This document shows, in pieces, positions 8,196-15,521 of a DNA stretch of 16,686 nucleotides (the stretch's first letter is position 1; each line of letters begins with the position of its first letter). The notes beneath the pieces are model-generated. The model saw only the letters and a program-made list of their open reading frames with translations. It was not told where the DNA came from and did not search any database. The stretch covers positions 1 through 16,686 of the forward strand of contig JAKSOY010000082.1 in the NCBI GenBank assembly GCA_024405255.1, read 5' to 3'. The translations under genes were made by a program, and so were the position numbers. The DNA is from Kiritimatiellia bacterium (GTDB taxonomy: Bacteria > Verrucomicrobiota > Kiritimatiellia > RFP12 > UBA1067).

Positions 8196-11100
8196 ATGAA
8201 AATCAAACTGTCACTTCTGGCTTTAGTGCTAGTCGGTGTGGTGGCGCCTGTCGTTGCGGCGGGCGGTGCCGAGGTGGGCTATACGGTCTATGCGCTCAAT
8301 GCGGGATTCGATCCGGTGCGGCACGGACGCTTCGCGCCGGATGACCATCGTGAGATCGGACTGCCGTCGGCGTTTCGCGATCCGAATTTCCGCACGCCGG
8401 TCAGCGGCGTGGAGAAGATTCCGTATGCGGTGCCGCAGGAGGTGTTCCAAAGTGCGCGGTATGCGGAAGGTACGGTCAACGCGCTCAACTACCGTCTGCC
8501 GAATCTGGATCCTGCGGTGACGTACGAGCTGCGCCTCTACTGCGCCGAGGCCTTTTATCCCGAGGCGAACCAGCGCGTGACGACGTTGGCGATCAACGGC
8601 GAGAAGCAGACGCCGCCGCTCGATTCGGTCGCGCAGGGCGGCGGCCGCAATGTGGCGAGCGTGCGCGTGTTCAAGAACATCAAGCCGCAGCCGGATGGCG
8701 TTCTGGCGCTTGATTTCACCTGCGTCGTGGACCATCCGCAGCTGGCGGGAATGGAACTTGTCAAGACGAGCGGTGCACCCGTGCCGGTGACACCGGTCAT
8801 TCACTCGGCCGCCGCCTCGGCGACGGGGGCCGCGCTGAAGTTCGGTTCGACGACGGGCGAAGTGACCTACGACATCCGCCGGCGCACGGTCGGCACGACG
8901 GCCTGGACGGTGTGTGCGACGGGCGTGCACGAGGCGATGTGGCACGAGACGTTCGATGCACGGACGAGCGAGTATGCCGTGCGCGCCGTCGATACGAAGG
9001 GTGCGGCGTCGTCCTGGTCTGCGCCCGTACGTCCGCAGGCGGCCTTGGGTCCGATCGTGGTCGTGAAGCGCGCCTCGCTTCATCCGACGCATGTCTACAC
9101 CTATCATGTGGAGGGCCTGTCGAAGGGGGGCGGCCTTTTCATCTGCGATCCGGTTTCGGCGACGACGCGTCGACTCGTGGATGCGTCCGAAGGCGTCATC
9201 CTCGATGCGCAGGTTTCGTATGACGGCCGCCAGATCCTCTTCAGCTGGAAGCGGACGATGCGAGAGCCGTTTGCCATTTGGCGCATCGACGTCGACGGAC
9301 AGAATCTGACGCGTGTCATTTCGGGTCCGTGCAACAACCAGAACGCCTGCTGGCTGCCGGATGGCGGCATCGTCTTCACAAGCGACCGCAAGCCCGCGTT
9401 CGCGTACTGCTGGGTATCGACCTCGCCCGTCCTCTACCGGGCCGATGGCGACGGACAGAACGTGACGCGGATTTCGGCGAACTATCTGACCGACTTCACG
9501 CCGTCCGTGATGAGCGACGGACGTGTGCTGTACAGCCGTTGGGAATATGTGGACCGTCCGGCGATTCCGATCCAGAGCCTCTGGGCCATTCAGGCGGACG
9601 GCACGGGCCTTTCGGGCGTCTTCGGCAACCGGGTGCTCTCGCCGGCGACGTTCATGTTCGCACACGATGTGCCGGAGCGTCCGGGACACTACCTCTGCGT
9701 GATGACGGCGCATAACGGACCGTGCAGCGGCGCCATCGGTCTCATCGACGTGGCGAAAGGCGGCAACGCGCAGGAGGCGATCCGCAACCTCACGCCCGAA
9801 GTGTCTGTCGCGCCCGTGGGGAGCGGCTTGCGCGGCAACCGCGTGCGGGGACCCTACACGACGCCCTATCCGATCGACCGCAATCGCTATCTCGTGTCGA
9901 AGGCGGGTGAAATCCAGTTGCGCCGGATGGATTCCGCCGAGGTGCAGGTGGTACTGGCGAAAGGCGGGGACTCGCTCGGCTGGTATTCGCCGATGCCGCT
10001 CGCGCCGCGTGCGAAGCCGGTGATGCGGCGTGCGCCGCTGCTGGACCCGAAGGCTGCGCCGCTGGCGGAAATCGTGGTCCAGGATGTCCGCATCGGACTC
10101 GAAGGCCACGTGAAGCCGGGCGAGGTGAAGCGACTCGCGATCGTACAGGAGATGGAGAAGGACATCCGCAGCGAAACGAGCCAGCGCCAGTTCGGCTTCC
10201 AGTTCCCGGTGGTGAGCTGCGGTGCCACCTACGCGCCGAAGCGCGTGTGGGGTTTTGCGGATGTCGAGGCCGACGGCAGCGCCCACTTCCTGGCACCGGC
10301 CGGGGTGCCGATCTACTTCCTGCCGCTCGATGCGGAAGGACGCGCCGTCCAGCGCATGCGCACGTTCACGCACTTCATGCCGGGCGAGCGCCAGAGCTGC
10401 ATCGGCTGCCATGCGGACCGCAACTACGTGTCCATCTCGCCCACGCAGATCGGCAAGTCGCTTGCCGCGCAGCGTCCGGCCGCACCGCTGAAGGAACCCT
10501 CGTGGGGCGCGAAGGACGGCTTCAGCTACCTGCGCGTGGTGCAGCCGGTGTTCGACCGCCACTGCATCAAGTGCCACAGCGGCGAGAAGGGCGCGCCCGA
10601 ACCTGAACTCACGGGCGACCGCACGGACTATTTCTGCGTGTCCTACGAGAACTTGGCGCGTCTGGGCACGGGCGCGGAAAGCGGCGGCGATGTGGGACCC
10701 GACATGGCGCGGTTCGGACGCAATCCCTACACGAGCTGGATTCCCACGCTCAACTGCCTTGAGGAGAACATCCTCTGGATCACGCCCAAGTTCTGGGGGA
10801 GTCCGGCGAGCCTGCTCTCGCGTGTCGTCGCCTCGGGCCATCCCGACCGCGGAGGGAAGCCGCGCGTCAAGCTGACGGACGACGAACGGCTGCGCATCCA
10901 CTTGTGGATCGACCTCAACGTGCCGTTCTACGGCACCTCGCAATCGAAGCAGCCGAAGCTGCGCGGCTGCCGTCGCGTCTATCCGGCGGCGCTCGATGCC
11001 GTCAAATCCGAAATCGAACGGAAGAAACACGTGCCGCTGCCGTACCAGTTCTACGTGCGCTACGACCATCCGGAACGGAATGCCTGGTTCGCGCGCGGGG

Positions 11101-11237
11101 TGGAACGCGGCATTTTCTCGGGGCCGGAAGATCCTGACTATCAGCGTCTGATGGCGGAAATCATCAAGGCGCGTCCGCTGCTCGACCTGCGCAACCACGT
11201 CGACTTCCGCGACGTGCGCCAAGTCGACACTCCGTGA
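8196..11237 (+). CDS. Secreted malectin/FN3/β-propeller/dihaem-type protein, HzsA-like (paralogue B)
   Basis: A 1013-residue tandem paralogue of the preceding gene with the same layout. It has a signal peptide of about 22 residues (MKIKLSLLALVLVG start), a malectin-like domain to about 190 and an FN3-like segment to about 275 ending in GAASSWSAPV. A TolB/PD40-type propeller runs to about 618, followed by the C-terminal region with CIGCH (C735, C738, H739) and CIKCH (C790, C793, H794). By eye the C-terminal and propeller parts are far more alike between the copies than the malectin part, which suggests different glycan ligands with a shared redox or structural core. Compared with A, it lacks about six residues in the loop after CVMT. 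ATG 8196 is the only sensible start. It sits at the predicted transcription start of its own promoter and has no ribosome-binding site. Function unknown; the HzsA-like relationship is recalled from family patterns, not searched. Confidence 0.85.
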   Translation: MKIKLSLLALVLVGVVAPVVAAGGAEVGYTVYALNAGFDPVRHGRFAPDDHREIGLPSAFRDPNFRTPVSGVEKIPYAVPQEVFQSARYAEGTVNALNYRLPNLDPAVTYELRLYCAEAFYPEANQRVTTLAINGEKQTPPLDSVAQGGGRNVASVRVFKNIKPQPDGVLALDFTCVVDHPQLAGMELVKTSGAPVPVTPVIHSAAASATGAALKFGSTTGEVTYDIRRRTVGTTAWTVCATGVHEAMWHETFDARTSEYAVRAVDTKGAASSWSAPVRPQAALGPIVVVKRASLHPTHVYTYHVEGLSKGGGLFICDPVSATTRRLVDASEGVILDAQVSYDGRQILFSWKRTMREPFAIWRIDVDGQNLTRVISGPCNNQNACWLPDGGIVFTSDRKPAFAYCWVSTSPVLYRADGDGQNVTRISANYLTDFTPSVMSDGRVLYSRWEYVDRPAIPIQSLWAIQADGTGLSGVFGNRVLSPATFMFAHDVPERPGHYLCVMTAHNGPCSGAIGLIDVAKGGNAQEAIRNLTPEVSVAPVGSGLRGNRVRGPYTTPYPIDRNRYLVSKAGEIQLRRMDSAEVQVVLAKGGDSLGWYSPMPLAPRAKPVMRRAPLLDPKAAPLAEIVVQDVRIGLEGHVKPGEVKRLAIVQEMEKDIRSETSQRQFGFQFPVVSCGATYAPKRVWGFADVEADGSAHFLAPAGVPIYFLPLDAEGRAVQRMRTFTHFMPGERQSCIGCHADRNYVSISPTQIGKSLAAQRPAAPLKEPSWGAKDGFSYLRVVQPVFDRHCIKCHSGEKGAPEPELTGDRTDYFCVSYENLARLGTGAESGGDVGPDMARFGRNPYTSWIPTLNCLEENILWITPKFWGSPASLLSRVVASGHPDRGGKPRVKLTDDERLRIHLWIDLNVPFYGTSQSKQPKLRGCRRVYPAALDAVKSEIERKKHVPLPYQFYVRYDHPERNAWFARGVERGIFSGPEDPDYQRLMAEIIKARPLLDLRNHVDFRDVRQVDTP

Positions 11238-11285
11238 GTCCCTGACGATTTTTTAAACATTCACTCGCGCGGAAGGGGTGTGTTT

Positions 11286-11294
11286 TGGTATAAT
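11286..11294 (+). promoter_or_regulatory. Extended -10 promoter for the hisF operon
   Basis: TGGTATAAT is an extended -10 element with a perfect TATAAT at 11289-11294. No good -35 lies 16-18 nt upstream, which is typical when TGn is present. A start near 11301 gives a leader of about 22 nt holding the AAGGAG ribosome-binding site at 11311-11316. Confidence 0.75.
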
Positions 11295-11322
11295 CTACGC
11301 CCTAGGACAAAAGGAGTTCCGT

Positions 11323-12087
11323 ATGGACAAGCCATTGGTTATTATGCCGTGCCTTGATATGATGAATGGGCGCGTGGTGAAGGGCGTCAACTTTGTTGAC
11401 ATTAAGGACGCAGGCGATCCGGTCGCGTGCTGTCAGGCGTACTGCGCTGCTGGCGCAGATGAAATCGCAATGCTGGATATCACGGCGACGGTGCAGGGTC
11501 GTGCGACCATGCTCGAAGTCGTGAAGAAAGTCGCGGCGGTCAAGACCGTGCCGTTCACGATGGGCGGCGGCATCAACTCGGTCGCGGCGGCCGAAGAGGT
11601 GCTCAAGGCCGGCGCGGACAAGGTTTCGACATCGTCCGCCGTGTTCCGCAAGCCGGAACTCATCGGCGAGATGATCAAGGAATTCGGCGCGGGCAAGGTG
11701 ACGGTGGCGATCGACGTCGCGCAGAATGCGGCGATGCCGAGCGGCTACGAAGTGTTCATCGACGGCGGTCGCACGGCGACGGGCAAAGACGCGCTCGAGT
11801 GGACAAAGCAGGTGAACGGCTATGGCGTGACCTGCATTCTTCCGACGTCGAAGTCGACGGACGGTGCGCGTACGGGCTTCGACCTGCCGCTCATCCGCCA
11901 GATCCGTGCGGTGACGACGGCCGACGTGGTGGCCTCCGGCGGCGCCGGAACGATGGAGCACTTCGCGGAAGCCGCGGAAGCGGGCGCGACGGTGCTGCTC
12001 GGCGCGAGCGTGTTCCACTTCAACCTCATCGCGATTCCCGAACTCAAGAAGTTCCTCGCGGATCGCGGATTCAAGGTTCGTCTCTAA
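11323..12087 (+). CDS. hisF: Imidazole glycerol phosphate synthase cyclase subunit HisF (somewhat divergent)
   Basis: This 254-residue (βα)8-barrel protein should cyclise PRFAR with ammonia from HisH to give imidazole glycerol phosphate and AICAR in histidine synthesis. The catalytic aspartates are D12 (PCLD) and D131 (VAID), at the positions expected from the well-studied HisF numbering plus one. NGRVVKGVNF, DAGDP, LDITA, GGGI, AGADKVS, GGRTATG, ASGGAG and ASVFHF are all present. Differences from the usual sequence are MGGGINS for VGGGIR, and TSKSTDGARTGFD where most have TSxDRDGTxxGYD. ATG 11323 is chosen because AAGGAG sits 6 nt upstream; GTG 11278 would precede the promoter. It is alone, with no other his gene in view. 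Its stop overlaps the next start (TAATG). A HisF-like enzyme of surface-sugar synthesis (WbuZ type) is a less likely alternative. Confidence 0.85.
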   Translation: MDKPLVIMPCLDMMNGRVVKGVNFVDIKDAGDPVACCQAYCAAGADEIAMLDITATVQGRATMLEVVKKVAAVKTVPFTMGGGINSVAAAEEVLKAGADKVSTSSAVFRKPELIGEMIKEFGAGKVTVAIDVAQNAAMPSGYEVFIDGGRTATGKDALEWTKQVNGYGVTCILPTSKSTDGARTGFDLPLIRQIRAVTTADVVASGGAGTMEHFAEAAEAGATVLLGASVFHFNLIAIPELKKFLADRGFKVRL

Positions 12088-12371
12088 TGTATTTTACCGA
12101 GTCGCCCGAGGGGATCGTCCTCAACGTCAAGGCACAGCCGCGTTCATCGAAGGCGGGCCTTGACGGGATTTTGGGCGACGCGGTGAAGGTTCGCATCCGC
12201 TCGGCGCCGGTTGACGGCAAGGCGAACAAAGAACTGGTCGAAACGCTGGCGGATGCGTTCGATCTTCCGAAGAGCGCCGTCGTATTCAAGGGCGGCGAGA
12301 CCTCCAAGACGAAACGCCTGTTGCTGAAAGGCCTCACGGCGGCGCAGGTGAAGTCTGTCGTGGAGGGATGA
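12087..12371 (+). CDS. DUF167/YggU-family protein
   Basis: This 94-residue cytoplasmic protein belongs to the YggU/DUF167 family, whose biochemical role is unknown. The family signature is clear: an N-terminal β-strand with VKAQPRSSK, then KVRIRSAPVDGKANKEL, a helix LVETLADAFDLPKS, and the closing FKGGETSKTKRLLLKG. Length is normal. The start ATG 12087 overlaps the hisF stop by one base (TAATG) and its TGA overlaps the rnhB ATG. Translation of the three genes is therefore probably coupled. The longer reading frame that begins inside hisF adds nothing family-like and is not used. Confidence 0.85.
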   Translation: MYFTESPEGIVLNVKAQPRSSKAGLDGILGDAVKVRIRSAPVDGKANKELVETLADAFDLPKSAVVFKGGETSKTKRLLLKGLTAAQVKSVVEG

Positions 12372-13006
12372 TGGCCGTCTCGCTCGAGTTCGAACATGCA
12401 GCGGGCGATGTCGTGATGGGCATCGACGAAGCGGGGCGCGGACCTCTTGTCGGGGGCGTCTATGCGGCGGCCGTGACGGTGCCGCTCGCTCAGGCGGATG
12501 CTTTGCTCGCGGGTGCGTGGGCGGGCGTCAACGATTCGAAGAAACTGACCGAGAAGAAGCGCGAGGCGCTCGCGGCGGTCATCAAGTCCACGCCCGGGTG
12601 CATCTGGAGCATCGCCTCGGCTTCGCCGGCGGAAATCGACCGGCTCAACATTCTGCGCGCGACGCATCTCGCGATGCGTCGGGCGGCGCTTGGCGTCGCG
12701 GAGAAGGCGGGTGCGACGAAACTTTCCATTCTGGTGGACGGACTCGCGGTGCCGACGTTGCCGTTTCCGTCCCAGAATCTCGTGAAGGGCGATGCGCGTT
12801 CGCTTTTCATCGCCGCGGCGTCGATTCTGGCGAAGACGGCGCGTGATGCGGATTGTCTGCGCCTTGAGGCGCTTTATCCCGGCTATGGTTTTGCGAAACA
12901 CAAAGGCTATCCCACGCCCGCGCATCTCGCGGCGCTCAAAAAGCTCGGACCCTGTCCCGAACATCGCCGCAGTTTCGGTCCCGTCTCGCAAATGACGCTT
13001 TTCTGA
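12368..13006 (+). CDS. rnhB: Ribonuclease HII
   Basis: This 211-212-residue endonuclease cleaves the RNA strand of RNA/DNA hybrids and single ribonucleotides embedded in DNA. All four metal-binding acids are present: D20 and E21 in GIDEAGRGPLVG, D124 in LVDG and D142 in KGDARS. The 18-residue spacing of the last two matches the family. The AAASILAKTARD helix and the C-terminal GYxxHKGYPTPAH segment are also there. ATG 12368 overlaps the upstream TGA (ATGA). GGAGGG at 12362-12367 touches that ATG, so the adjacent ATG 12371 may be the true start. It is the last gene of the hisF/DUF167/rnhB operon. No convincing terminator follows, and the next promoter begins 18 nt later. Confidence 0.93.
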   Translation: MMAVSLEFEHAAGDVVMGIDEAGRGPLVGGVYAAAVTVPLAQADALLAGAWAGVNDSKKLTEKKREALAAVIKSTPGCIWSIASASPAEIDRLNILRATHLAMRRAALGVAEKAGATKLSILVDGLAVPTLPFPSQNLVKGDARSLFIAAASILAKTARDADCLRLEALYPGYGFAKHKGYPTPAHLAALKKLGPCPEHRRSFGPVSQMTLF

Positions 13007-13023
13007 TCGTGTCGTTTTGGAGC

Positions 13024-13052
13024 TTGTCCTCGAGGAATGGTTTTGATATAAT
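13024..13052 (+). promoter_or_regulatory. σ70-type extended -10 promoter for the LuxR-HTH pair
   Basis: TTGTCC (13024-13029, 4 of 6 matches to consensus) and TATAAT (13047-13052) are 17 nt apart, with TGA directly before the -10 (extended -10). Transcription would begin near 13059. This places the promoter just after rnhB and upstream of the first regulator. Confidence 0.8.
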
Positions 13053-13302
13053 CCTCACCGCTCGTATCGGTCGTGCGAAATCAAGGTGCAGGAGAAAGGC
13101 CTTGATCGATCTTTTCAATTCAGGTGGAGGGCCGAAGACTTCCGCCGTCGAGTTCGGGGAAAATCTCCCTGAACGAACTGGATTTGGAAGTGCGCCGCTC
13201 TTCGTTTCGGGTGGCCGTATTCCGGCAAGGGAAGAGGCCCCTGATTTTCTTTTGCATTTTCGTTCCAGGGGACAATTGAATGGAGATCCGCCTGGAGGCC
13301 CT
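13053..13302 (+). other. Long leader upstream of the first LuxR-HTH gene
   Basis: About 245 nt lie between the predicted transcription start and ATG 13303. The frame is open throughout, but the encoded residues look non-coding (Gly/Pro/Arg-rich, no family pattern). A TTG at 13102, in frame and 7 nt after AGGAG (13090-13094), would add 67 residues. ATG 13280, 7 nt after AGGGGA (13267-13272), opens a 20-codon reading frame in another frame that overlaps the main start. CCCCTG (13238-13243) can pair with CAGGGG (13266-13271) and would cover that ribosome-binding site. A second imperfect hairpin is possible around 13152-13179. Confidence 0.45.
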
Positions 13303-14286
13303 ATGGTTGAAGATTTGCAGAATGAGCTGGAAATCTGGCTGAGACCACTCGTCTACGAAGAAGAACGATCTTCGTTGGACGAGAAATTGGCGCAGATTGC
13401 TGAAGCTGAATTGCAAATTGAGCAAGGTGATTTCACAGACGTTTTTGCATTCTACATTCGCTTCGCCAAAGACGAGGTGTGCTTTCTGCCGGCTGCGCGC
13501 TGCGCCTTGTTGGGGGCAATCGGAAACAATGCGCCTGTGTTGTTTGCACAGGTCTGGAAGGATCTGCAGAATTATCCGACGTGGTGTAAACGTCCTTGGG
13601 CCACTTGTGGGACGGATCTTTTGAAGATGTGGGTGTGCCATGTTCTTCACGTTCAACTCGACGGGGATGACCAGGTGGACTTGCCGGATATCTCGCATCT
13701 TCCACGTGAATGGCGTGCACTGGCGATCTACGTCGAGATGCTGCTCTGTCGCAATCGGGGTGATTTCCAAAGTGGCTACTTTTCGGGGCGGACAATTCTC
13801 AATCTTGAATGCGGTCTTCCTGAAAACGGGCTTCTCGATTTGTATCTGAAGCGAACGCATGCCCAATTTTGCCAAGAGCTTGGTAAGACGGATGAGAGGG
13901 AACATTGGTTTCGGAAAATGGCCGAAGAATCCTGTGAACATGGGTGGGTCCGCCCGTTTCTCGGCCTCTCGTTTAGCAACCGTTCCTGTTTGATGAAAGT
14001 CTTGTCGGAACAGTCCAATCCTTTGCACAACAAAGTCAAGAAGGCGACCAAGGGATACCTTCAGGCGCTTGTCAGATTCCATAATCAAATTGCGAAAGAG
14101 CATTTGGTTGAAAACTTGACGCCACGTGAGTTCTATGTTGCAGCCGCGCTCAAGCGGGGTTGCTCATACAAGGAGATCGCCCGCAATATGGGCGTTTCGA
14201 TTGGGCGTGTCAACATTCTTGTCTGTTCGATTTATACGAGTCTTAATATCCATTCGCGCACCGAACTTGAACCACTGGTGTGGTGA
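13303..14286 (+). CDS. Orphan transcriptional regulator, LuxR-type C-terminal HTH (copy 1)
   Basis: This 327-residue protein carries a LuxR/GerE-type helix-turn-helix at about residues 272-327: LTPRE start, CSYKEIARNMGVS, and a recognition helix region ending in LNIHSRTEL. The N-terminal ~270 residues are helix-rich and TPR/MalT-like in texture, with many aromatic and Cys residues. They show no receiver domain, no ATPase Walker motif and no transmembrane segment. The protein should be a cytoplasmic DNA-binding regulator responding to an unknown signal. I chose ATG 13303, with GGAGG at 13294-13298 upstream, because the length then matches the downstream paralogue. TTG 13102 with a better-spaced ribosome-binding site is the alternative. 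Base use is clearly more AT-rich than in the flanking genes, which suggests transfer or relaxed codon selection. Confidence 0.75.
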   Translation: MVEDLQNELEIWLRPLVYEEERSSLDEKLAQIAEAELQIEQGDFTDVFAFYIRFAKDEVCFLPAARCALLGAIGNNAPVLFAQVWKDLQNYPTWCKRPWATCGTDLLKMWVCHVLHVQLDGDDQVDLPDISHLPREWRALAIYVEMLLCRNRGDFQSGYFSGRTILNLECGLPENGLLDLYLKRTHAQFCQELGKTDEREHWFRKMAEESCEHGWVRPFLGLSFSNRSCLMKVLSEQSNPLHNKVKKATKGYLQALVRFHNQIAKEHLVENLTPREFYVAAALKRGCSYKEIARNMGVSIGRVNILVCSIYTSLNIHSRTELEPLVW

Positions 14287-14324
14287 TCGGTCGAGATGGA
14301 AAAGGACGGATGTGAGAAGAGTCT

Positions 14325-15230
14325 ATGGACATGGAGGCGAGAACGAGAGAGGCGGAGGACTTTGCGAGACACAAGGCGTGTCTGGCCCTTGCGCGCGGTG
14401 AGTTCGCCCATGGACTCGTATTGGCCCGAAAAATGCAGGAAGAATTCGGTCCTCATGCATTTGGTCTGGGTGTACAGGTGATCGGAGCGGTTGGTGCCGG
14501 TGATGTTCCGACATTTGACGAAGCTGTGAACGCGATTCGCACGCGATCGGACATCGGTGGGGTCGCACTGATTTTTCTTCAGCTTTTCCTTGGTGAACAG
14601 GGAACTTTGCCGAGCTGGTTCGAGCAGTTCAATTTTCACCATCTGCCCTTGGAAGAACGGTTTGGGGGTGGTTGTTTGGGCGTGCGGCTTCTCTTCCTTC
14701 GAGAGGAATGGCGGGCTGTCTATGCCGGAGCTGCGACCCTGTTGAATTTCTGCGAACAAGATCATTGGATGAGTCTGTTTCGGGGCTGGCTTCATCTTGT
14801 CTGTGCGATTTCCCTGGAAAATCTGGGTGCGCGCGAGGCGGCGTTTGAGCGGTATCGGCAATGCGTGCAACAGGCGCAGATACTGGACATCACGCTGCCG
14901 TTTCTCGACCAGCCGCTGGGACCTCGTACACTGCTCGAACGGGCGCTGGTCGATGAGGCGCCGGAATTGCTGACAAAGATTCGCCGCCAGTCGCCGGACT
15001 ATTTTCGCAACCTGCAGAAATTCAGAAACCGCTTCACGGGCGAACAACGAGAAGAGATGCTTTCGCCGCGCGAGACCCAGTTGGCGCATCTGCTGATGGC
15101 GGATTGCGGCTATAAGCAAATTGCCGAACGGTTGGGAATTTCCTTTTCGCGCGTCCGAAATCTGGTGAGCACTCTCTACGAGAAACTCGGCATCCACCGC
15201 CGTAAGGAAATTTCGCGGCGCGTTTGGTAG
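14325..15230 (+). CDS. Orphan transcriptional regulator, LuxR-type C-terminal HTH (copy 2)
   Basis: This 301-residue paralogue of the preceding gene starts 38 nt after it, probably in the same operon. The LuxR-type HTH occupies about residues 246-301: LSPRET, GYKQIAERLGIS, and LYEKLGIHRRKEI. The N-terminal part is helical with repeated Ala/Leu/Glu segments of TPR character (for example GEFAHGLVLARKMQEEFG and LGAREAAFERYRQC). It has no receiver, Walker or membrane motif. A short stretch before the HTH (PFLDQPLGPRTLLERAL) aligns by eye with the first copy (PFLGLSFSNRSCLMKVL), which supports a shared fold rather than only a shared HTH. ATG 14325 follows GAGAAGAG; ATG 14331 is an alternative. Both genes end in xLVW or RRVW, an unusual shared C-terminus for this HTH class. 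The signal and the targets are unknown. Confidence 0.8.
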   Translation: MDMEARTREAEDFARHKACLALARGEFAHGLVLARKMQEEFGPHAFGLGVQVIGAVGAGDVPTFDEAVNAIRTRSDIGGVALIFLQLFLGEQGTLPSWFEQFNFHHLPLEERFGGGCLGVRLLFLREEWRAVYAGAATLLNFCEQDHWMSLFRGWLHLVCAISLENLGAREAAFERYRQCVQQAQILDITLPFLDQPLGPRTLLERALVDEAPELLTKIRRQSPDYFRNLQKFRNRFTGEQREEMLSPRETQLAHLLMADCGYKQIAERLGISFSRVRNLVSTLYEKLGIHRRKEISRRVW

Positions 15231-15243
15231 GTTGGAGGTTCCT

Positions 15244-15334
15244 CCACGGAAGACACGGAGAACACGGAAGTGCCGAGGGTGTCGTGTCGGGTGCGGGGCA
15301 CGGTCGCAGTCCGTGTATTCCGTGTGTTCCGTGG
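15244..15334. repeat. Intergenic inverted repeat with 24-bp arms
   Basis: The left arm 15244-15267 (CCACGGAAGACACGG then AGAACACGG) pairs with the right arm 15311-15334 with three mismatches in 24, around a 43-nt loop. Each arm is itself built from ACACGGA-like steps of 8-9 nt. This type of ACACGGA/TCCGTGT dispersed intergenic palindrome is familiar from several GC-rich bacterial genomes. It lies directly after the second regulator and may act as a transcript-end structure, though no T-run follows. Confidence 0.7.
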
Positions 15335-15465
15335 TTGAATTCCCCTCCGCCCCTGCGCCCCTTAAGAACTGAAGTCGCAGTTTGGCGATTCGCCGCTCGG
15401 TGCCAGACGGCGAGAGGGGGGGGCTTTTTAGGCTGTTTCTGTACCTCGTTTCGGCCTGGCGGGCT

Positions 15466-15474
15466 TGATATAAT
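15466..15474 (+). promoter_or_regulatory. Extended -10 promoter before the secreted-protein genes
   Basis: TGATATAAT is a perfect extended -10 (TATAAT 15469-15474), the same nine bases as at 13044-13052. No good -35 stands 16-18 nt upstream. The start would be near 15481, leaving a leader of about 125 nt before ATG 15606. Confidence 0.7.
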
Positions 15475-15521
15475 AGGCGGTGTATTTTCCAAGTTGTCTA
15501 ATCTATCTAACGGAGAATGAA

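Noticed and set aside
8229..11222. 997-codon open frame on the minus strand
   Set aside because: It is a complete antisense shadow of paralogue B with low-complexity Arg/His/Ala composition, no ribosome-binding site and no recognisable domain.
5103..11237. Genuine hydrazine synthase / anammox locus
   Set aside because: There is no HzsBC partner, hydrazine dehydrogenase or other anammox gene. The added malectin and FN3-like domains and the GH51 neighbour point elsewhere.
11228..11254. Rho-independent terminator after paralogue B
   Set aside because: A six-T run is present (11249-11254), but the only stem before it is four base pairs (ACTC/GAGT) and not adjacent to the T-run.
11278..11322. 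GTG start for hisF
   Set aside because: It precedes the TATAAT box at 11289, so it would not be on the transcript; ATG 11323 has a strong ribosome-binding site.
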